Part shown: positions 22,989 to 26,983 of the stretch, piece after piece | How the letters are laid out: every line of letters starts with the position of its first letter | How positions within the stretch are numbered: the stretch's first letter is position 1 | Source: an uncultured Collinsella sp. | GTDB lineage: Bacteria; Actinomycetota; Coriobacteriia; Coriobacteriales; Coriobacteriaceae | Length of the DNA: 26,983 nucleotides | NCBI GenBank assembly: GCA_959019945.1 | Contig: CAUEQD010000028.1 | Location: 1-26,983, forward strand | Reading direction: 5' to 3' | Notes under the pieces: model-generated | The model's input: the letters and a program-made list of their open reading frames with translations, nothing else | The model's database searches: none | Told to the model about the DNA's origin: nothing | Made by a program: the position numbers and the translations under genes

Positions 22989-23615
22989 ATGTCTACCAAA
23001 ATTGATGTCAATGCCATGGGCGATGCCTGCCCGCTGCCCGTCGTCAAGACGCTCAAAGCCCTGAAGCAGCTTGATGGTGAGGGTGCCGTGGTGACCTCGG
23101 TCGATAACGAGACCGCCGTCAAGAACATCTCCAAGATGGCGCAGGAGAAGGGCTGCACGGCCTCGGTCGAGAAGATCTCGGACGCCGAGTGGCACGTGAC
23201 TGTCGCGACCGCCGGTGCCGTGGCCGTTACGGACCCCGAGCAGGACGGTGCCGCTTTCTGCGACGCCAGCACTGGCAAGGGCAAACTCGTCATTTCCGTC
23301 TACACCGATTGCATGGGCCGTGGCGACGACGAGCTGGGCCACAAGCTCATGAAGGCCTTTATCTTCGCCGTGACGCAGCAGGATGAGCTGCCCGCGACCA
23401 TGCTGTTCTACAACGGCGGCGCTAAGCTCACCGTCGAGGGCTCTCCGGTGCTCGACGACCTGAAGGGCCTGGCCGAGCTGGGCGTCGAGATTCTCACCTG
23501 CGGTACCTGCCTGGACCACTATGGCATTAAAGACCAGCTTGCGGTGGGCGAGGTCACCAACATGTACGTGATCGTGGAGAAGATGGAGCAGGCCGTGCGC
23601 GTCGTGCGCCCGTAG
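22989..23615 (+). CDS. yedF: Selenium metabolism protein YedF
   Basis: This 208-residue, two-domain protein has an N-terminal TusA/SirA domain (about 1-75). It contains DACPLPVVKTLKALKQL, whose CPxP cysteine (Cys13) carries persulfide or perselenide in relatives. The C-terminal DsrE-like domain (about 98-205) includes VISVYTDCMGRGDDELG, LFYNGGAKLT and ILTCGTCLDHYGIKDQL. In many genomes yedF is a neighbour of selD, so a role in selenium handling or delivery is the accepted guess, but the chemistry is unproven. ATG 22989 follows GAAAGGA. The gap of 61 nt after selD shows no terminator, so it is probably cotranscribed. Confidence 0.92.
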   Translation: MSTKIDVNAMGDACPLPVVKTLKALKQLDGEGAVVTSVDNETAVKNISKMAQEKGCTASVEKISDAEWHVTVATAGAVAVTDPEQDGAAFCDASTGKGKLVISVYTDCMGRGDDELGHKLMKAFIFAVTQQDELPATMLFYNGGAKLTVEGSPVLDDLKGLAELGVEILTCGTCLDHYGIKDQLAVGEVTNMYVIVEKMEQAVRVVRP

Positions 23616-23634
23616 CGTATTGGTTGGAGTTGCC

Positions 23635-23886
23635 ATGAGGGAGAAGCGCCCGGCGCTTGTCATCACGTTTCCCACCACGGCGGCCGCCATGGGTTGCGAG
23701 TCCCTGTGCGTCGAGCGCGGCCTTCCCGGGCGAACGATTCCCGTGCCCGGGGAGGTCGCTGCCGGCTGCGGTCTGGCGTGGAAGGCGTTGCCTGCCGATG
23801 AGGAACTGCTGCGCAGCGAGCTTACCGCGGCGGGCGTTCCTGCCGAGGGATATACCGTGATTGATATGTGGGAGGTCGTGCGATGA
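23635..23886 (+). CDS. DUF3343 small protein, putative sulfur or selenium carrier
   Basis: This 83-residue protein has the DUF3343 pattern: ALVITFPTTAAAMGCESLCVERGLPGRTIPVPGEVAAGCGLAW, given here as ALVITFPTTAAAMGCE, then SLCVERGLPGRTIPVP and GEVAAGCGLAW. Its cysteines (Cys21 and Cys25 region, and the later AGCG) are typical of the family, which recurs beside selD, yedF and cysteine-desulfurase-like genes. A carrier role is guessed from context only. ATG 23635 lies behind TTGGAG; the upstream in-frame TTG 23620 is less likely. The stop TGA overlaps the ATG of the next gene (ATGA at 23883-23886), showing translational coupling. Confidence 0.82.
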   Translation: MREKRPALVITFPTTAAAMGCESLCVERGLPGRTIPVPGEVAAGCGLAWKALPADEELLRSELTAAGVPAEGYTVIDMWEVVR

Positions 23887-25022
23887 TCTACCTGGATAAC
23901 GCGGCGACGACCATGCACAAGCCGCAGACGGTCATCGATGCCGTGACGCAGGCGATGTGCTCGCTCGGCAATGCCGGGCGCGGTGCCACGTCGGGTGCGC
24001 TCGACGCGGCGCGTACCATCCACGGCTGTCGCGCCAAGCTTGCGCGCTTGCTGGGCTGCCCGCGTGCTGACCATGTTTGTTTTACGCCCAACTCCACGGC
24101 GGCACTCAACACCGCCATCAATGGCGTGGTGCGCCCCGGCGATCGTGTGGTCACGACGGTGCTCGAGCATAACTCCGTGCTGCGTCCGCTCAACCGCCTG
24201 GCAGCAGAGCGGGGCGTGACTGTTGAGCATGCGGGCTGCGACGCGAACGGCGTGCTCGACTACGACGAGCTCGAGCAGCTGGTCACGCCGGACACGCGTG
24301 CCGTGGTGGTGACGCACGCCTCCAATGTGACCGGCAATGAGGTCGACATTGCGCGCGTGGCCGCCATGGCCCATGCGGCCGGCGCACTTGTGATTGTCGA
24401 TGCCTCGCAGTCTGCCGGCACGGCGCATATCGATATGCAGTCCATGGGGCTCGATGTTGTGTGCTTTACCGGCCACAAGGGGCTCATGGGCCCGCAGGGC
24501 ACCGGCGGTCTGGCCGTGGCGGAGGGCATTGACGTGGCTCCGTGGGCCATGGGCGGCACGGGCGTGCACAGCTTCGATGCACTGCAGCCGCTTGAGTGGC
24601 CCACGCGTCTGGAGGCCGGTACGCTCAACGGTCATGGTATCGCGGGACTTTCCGCTGGTCTTGACTTTATCGAGGCCCAGGGTGGGGTCGAGGCGATTGC
24701 TGCCCACGAGCGTGCGCTCGCCGGTCGCTTCCTTGCCGGTGTGCGCGAGATTCCGGGGATTAAGCTCTACGGTGCCTTTGACCAGCCGACGCGCTCGGCG
24801 ATCGTGTCGCTCAACGTTGGCGATATCGACTCTGCCGAGATCTCGGATGCGCTCATGCAGGGGTGGGGGATTGCGACGCGCCCCGGCGCCCATTGCGCCC
24901 CGCTCATGCACCGCGCGCTGGGGACCGAGCGCCAGGGCGTCGTCCGTTTCTCGTTTGGGTATTTCAACACGACCGAAGAAGTCGACACGGCTATCGATGC
25001 TCTGTGCGATTTAGCCTGCTAA
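23883..25022 (+). CDS. Cysteine desulfurase family enzyme, possibly acting as a selenocysteine lyase
   Basis: This 379-residue class V PLP aminotransferase-fold enzyme has the PLP lysine in FTGHKGLMGPQGTGG (Lys199). The catalytic cysteine is in RPGAHCAPLMHRALG (Cys338). YLDNAATTMHKPQTV at the N-terminus, FTPNSTAALNTAINGV, and VTHASNVTGN are typical. It would free sulfur from cysteine, or selenium from selenocysteine, as an enzyme-bound persulfide or selenide. The position at the end of the selD-yedF-DUF3343 run favours selenium supply to SelD, which is inference. ATG 23883 overlaps the preceding stop by 4 nt. A terminator follows. Confidence 0.9.
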   Translation: MIYLDNAATTMHKPQTVIDAVTQAMCSLGNAGRGATSGALDAARTIHGCRAKLARLLGCPRADHVCFTPNSTAALNTAINGVVRPGDRVVTTVLEHNSVLRPLNRLAAERGVTVEHAGCDANGVLDYDELEQLVTPDTRAVVVTHASNVTGNEVDIARVAAMAHAAGALVIVDASQSAGTAHIDMQSMGLDVVCFTGHKGLMGPQGTGGLAVAEGIDVAPWAMGGTGVHSFDALQPLEWPTRLEAGTLNGHGIAGLSAGLDFIEAQGGVEAIAAHERALAGRFLAGVREIPGIKLYGAFDQPTRSAIVSLNVGDIDSAEISDALMQGWGIATRPGAHCAPLMHRALGTERQGVVRFSFGYFNTTEEVDTAIDALCDLAC

Positions 25023-25045
25023 AGCTGCTAGACCGTTTATACTTG

Positions 25046-25076
25046 CGGGACGGGTGTTTTTGCCCGTCCCGTTTTT
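25046..25076 (+). terminator. Terminator of the double-cubane/selenium operon
   Basis: CGGGACGGG (25046-25054) pairs with CCCGTCCCG (25063-25071) around TGTTTTTG, followed by five T residues. It separates the block from brnQ. Confidence 0.93.
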
Positions 25077-25099
25077 GTTTCGACCCGAAAGGTGTGTCT

Positions 25100-26458
25100 A
25101 TGGCCTCATCCGCGCCGCGCGCTCTGCGCTCCGACCATGTCGTCACCGTCGGCATCGCCCTGTTCTCGATGCTCTTTGGCGCCGGCAACCTTATCATTCC
25201 GCCGCTGCTGGCGCTGCAAGCAGGTTCAGCCACGCCGGTCGCCATGTTCGGCTTTCTGATTGCCGCTATCGGTTTGCCCGTCATGGGATTTATCGCCGTC
25301 GCGATCGCCGGAACGGCGCGCGAGCTTGCCGGCCGCGTGCACCCCAAGTTCGGTGAGTTCTTTGTCGCGGCGGTCTATTTAGCGATCGGCCCGTGCCTGG
25401 CCATTCCGCGTACGAGCTCCACGGCCTTCGAGATGCTGGTGCCACTGCTGCCCGAGGGCGTCTCGCTTGGCACGGCTCGCCTGGTGTTTGCCGTTGGCTT
25501 CTTTGTCGTCGCGTTTGCGCTCACGCTGCGTCCGGGCGTCATCACCCGCGTGCTCGGTCGCATTACGGGCCCCGCGCTCATTGCGCTTATCGTGCTGGTT
25601 GTGGGTGCCGCTGTGGTCTCGCCGTTGGGTCCCGCTGCCGCGCCGCAGGCTCCCTACAATGCCGGTGCTGCCGTGCAGGGCTTTTTGACCGGCTACCAGA
25701 CCATGGACCTGCTTGCGTCGCTCGCCTTTGGCATCATCATCGCCGAGACCATCCATGAGCTCGGCGTTACCGACGATAAGCGCGTGGCCTTCGAGATTTC
25801 GCGTTCCGGTGTGATCGCCGGCATGCTCATGGCCATCATCTACTGCGGCCTAGCGCTTGCCGGTATGCAGCTCGGCACGGTTATGCCCGACGCCACCAAC
25901 GGCGCCGCGATCCTTGCGCGTTCGGCCTCTATGCACTTTGGCCTAGCCGGCACGGTCGTGGTCTTTGCGATTTTCTTCCTCGCCTGCATGAATGTGTGTA
26001 TTGGCCTTATCAGCTGCTGCTCGCGTTACTTCTGCGAGACGTATGTGGTCGAAGGGGGAGCGGAGGCTTCCGAGGAGGCCATGCGCCGTCCCTTCGCGAT
26101 TCTCGCCTTTGTGTTCGCGGCGTTTTCGTGCGTGCTCTCCAACGTGGGCCTCGACGTGATCCTTATGTTCTCGGTGCCTATGCTCAATGCCCTGTATCCC
26201 GTTGCCATTGTGCTGTTACTTATGGGCCTGATGCACGGCTTTTGCGACGCGCATCCGCAGGTGTGGGTCTGGGTCGGCGGCGTTGTCGCGGTGCAGAGCG
26301 TGATCACCTCGGTTCGCGACGCATTCTTTGCGGGCGCGTGGCTGCCGTTCGATGCGCTGCCGCTGGCGGACATTGGAGCCGCGTGGGCGCCGGTTGCCGT
26401 GGTGGCGTTTGTGATCGGTCTGCTCCATAGTCGTTTTGTCGCACATTCGAGGAGCTAG
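25100..26458 (+). CDS. brnQ: Branched-chain amino acid transporter, BrnQ/LIVCS family
   Basis: This 452-residue membrane protein with about 12 hydrophobic segments takes up leucine, isoleucine and valine with sodium or protons. The N-terminal ALFSMLFGAGNLIIPPLL is the family hallmark. LAIGPCLAIPRTSSTAFEM, GYQTMDLLASLAFGIII and FFLACMNVCIGLISCCSRYF match known members in order. ATG 25100 follows GAAAGG; a longer frame upstream overlaps the operon terminator and is rejected. The gap contains only that terminator and the RBS, so its promoter is unclear and it may rely on readthrough. The tRNA promoter starts 12 nt after its stop. Confidence 0.94.
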   Translation: MASSAPRALRSDHVVTVGIALFSMLFGAGNLIIPPLLALQAGSATPVAMFGFLIAAIGLPVMGFIAVAIAGTARELAGRVHPKFGEFFVAAVYLAIGPCLAIPRTSSTAFEMLVPLLPEGVSLGTARLVFAVGFFVVAFALTLRPGVITRVLGRITGPALIALIVLVVGAAVVSPLGPAAAPQAPYNAGAAVQGFLTGYQTMDLLASLAFGIIIAETIHELGVTDDKRVAFEISRSGVIAGMLMAIIYCGLALAGMQLGTVMPDATNGAAILARSASMHFGLAGTVVVFAIFFLACMNVCIGLISCCSRYFCETYVVEGGAEASEEAMRRPFAILAFVFAAFSCVLSNVGLDVILMFSVPMLNALYPVAIVLLLMGLMHGFCDAHPQVWVWVGGVVAVQSVITSVRDAFFAGAWLPFDALPLADIGAAWAPVAVVAFVIGLLHSRFVAHSRS

Positions 26459-26469
26459 GGTTTCTGCGC

Positions 26470-26498
26470 TTGCACAGGCGGGGAGTCTCCCCTATAAT
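26470..26498 (+). promoter_or_regulatory. Strong promoter of the tRNA-Pro/tRNA-Gly unit
   Basis: TTGCAC (26470-26475), a 17-nt spacer and a perfect TATAAT (26493-26498). The spacer ends in GGGGA-GTC-TCCCC (26480-26492), a perfect short inverted repeat. Confidence 0.88.
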
Positions 26499-26549
26499 TT
26501 CCTTCGCTTTGGGACACGCAAGGTTTAGACCTTAGCTGCTCAACACCTT

Positions 26550-26626
26550 CGGGACGTGGCGCAGTTTGGTAGCGCGCCTGCTTTGGGAGCAGGATGTCGC
26601 AGGTTCAAATCCTGTCGTCCCGACCA
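26550..26626 (+). tRNA. tRNA-Pro (anticodon TGG)
   Basis: The acceptor stem CGGGACG (26550-26556) pairs with CGTCCCG (26616-26622), followed by A and an encoded CCA. The anticodon stem CCTGC/GCAGG encloses TTTGGGA with anticodon TGG at 26584-26586. The T-loop GGTTCAAAT is present. The encoded CCA is complete. Confidence 0.97.
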
Positions 26627-26632
26627 TATCTT

Positions 26633-26706
26633 GCGGGCGTAGTTCAATGGTAGAACCCCAGCCTTCCAAGCTGATGACGCGGGTTCGATTCCCGTCGCCC
26701 GCTCCA
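26633..26706 (+). tRNA. tRNA-Gly (anticodon TCC)
   Basis: The acceptor stem GCGGGCG (26633-26639) pairs with CGCCCGC, followed by T and an encoded CCA. The anticodon loop CTTCCAA gives TCC at 26665-26667. The T-loop GGTTCGATTC is present. It lies 6 nt after tRNA-Pro, so both share one transcript. Confidence 0.97.
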
Positions 26707-26718
26707 TAAGATAGCTTA

Positions 26719-26754
26719 ACGGCTCTGATTCCCTTTGGGATTAGAGCCGTTTTC
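26719..26754 (+). terminator. Terminator of the tRNA unit
   Basis: ACGGCTCTGATTCC (26719-26732) pairs with GGGATTAGAGCCGT (26737-26750), 14 bp with two G-T wobbles, then a short T-run. Confidence 0.9.
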
Positions 26755-26778
26755 GTAAACGTGCCGGGGACCCCACAT

Positions 26779-26853
26779 CCCCACCTAAGTTGCGGTGAAA
26801 TACGGACTGTTTTTCGGCTTTTATGGCCCATGTAGTCCGTATTTCACCGCAAC
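26779..26853. repeat. Palindromic repeat, family E, copy 2
   Basis: GTTGCGGTGAAATACGGACT (26789-26808) pairs perfectly with 26834-26853 around a 25-nt loop. The flank CCCCACCTAA (26779-26788) is the inverse of the flank of copy 1 at 9744-9753. One arm position differs from copy 1 in both arms, keeping the pair. Confidence 0.9.
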
Positions 26854-26946
26854 TATTTGTAAGGTTGGATTTTGATGCCGTTGGGAGGGTCGTAGCGACC
26901 GTCTACCGAGAGTGGAAATATTTTTTTAGGCTCTGTTAGACCAACA

Positions 26947-26978
26947 TTGACATATAGGTGATGCCACCGTGGTATAAT
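26947..26978 (+). promoter_or_regulatory. Promoter for a gene beyond the right edge
   Basis: TATAAT (26973-26978) is preceded by TG in TGGTATAAT, an extended -10. A consensus TTGACA (26947-26952) lies 20 nt upstream, longer than the usual 17. CCAC-C-GTGG overlaps the spacer end. The gene it serves is not in the window. Confidence 0.55.
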
Positions 26979-26983
26979 AGCCG

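Noticed and set aside
22959..24911. A 650-codon minus-strand frame over yedF, DUF3343 and the desulfurase gene
   Set aside because: It is antisense to three well-supported, translationally linked genes and has no recognisable motif.
26532..26831. A 99-codon minus-strand frame across the tRNAs
   Set aside because: It is antisense to two certain tRNA genes, a terminator and one arm of a repeat. It resembles the spurious proteins often predicted over tRNA clusters.

Overview
The window is a chromosomal stretch from a high-GC, anaerobic Gram-positive bacterium, most likely a gut Coriobacteriia such as Collinsella. This is inferred from the GC-rich codon use, oxygen-sensitive enzyme families, a four-domain ribosomal protein S1, and the intergenic hairpin repeats. 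No database search was possible. There is no sign of phage, insertion sequence or CRISPR; nearly all of it is ordinary chromosomal gene content.

Layout. 1-404 (-) is the start of tryptophanyl-tRNA synthetase. 494-1092 is a scar where the tail of an unidentified minus-strand gene abuts the tail of a DeoR-type regulator. 1180-1938 (-) is a HAD phosphatase. 2254-3420 (+) is ribosomal protein S1 with a strong terminator. 3758-4123 is RNase P RNA. 4351-10716 carries assorted metabolism: YigZ, a C_GCAxxG_C_C redox protein, O-acetylhomoserine sulfhydrylase, a drug-type MFS exporter, xanthine phosphoribosyltransferase, a GGQ release-factor-like protein and a YegS-type lipid kinase. 10804-12225 (-) is a ClC antiporter that looks like the fluoride subclass. 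12436-17850 (+) is a molybdenum block: moeA and mogA, then modA, modB and modC. 18280-25022 (+) is a selenium block. 25100-26458 is a BrnQ transporter, followed by tRNA-Pro and tRNA-Gly.

The most interesting unit is the selenium block. Two paralogous double-cubane-type reductases and their ATPase activator lie directly upstream of selD, yedF, a DUF3343 gene and a cysteine-desulfurase-like gene, all on one strand and ending at one terminator. SelD is itself a selenoprotein: an in-frame UGA sits at residue 17, the catalytic position, with a SECIS-like hairpin after it. A naive gene call therefore truncates it. The block starts from a promoter covered by nested dyads and has a leader of about 250 nt with overlapping small ORFs. 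Together with the adjacent molybdate uptake and cofactor genes, it suggests that the organism makes molybdenum- and selenium-dependent enzymes. The reaction of the double-cubane pair is unknown.

A second theme is structured intergenic DNA. Four elements of about 70-105 nt (1098-1164, 4131-4235, 19579-19680, 20879-20981) share one fold: outer helix, TTGCC/GGCAA-type helix and inner hairpin. Each lies just 3' of a gene, and the best-matched pair shows several compensatory base changes. A second, palindromic family (9679-9753, 26779-26853) also shows a compensatory change, and a related hairpin (9229-9266) doubles as the terminator of xpt.
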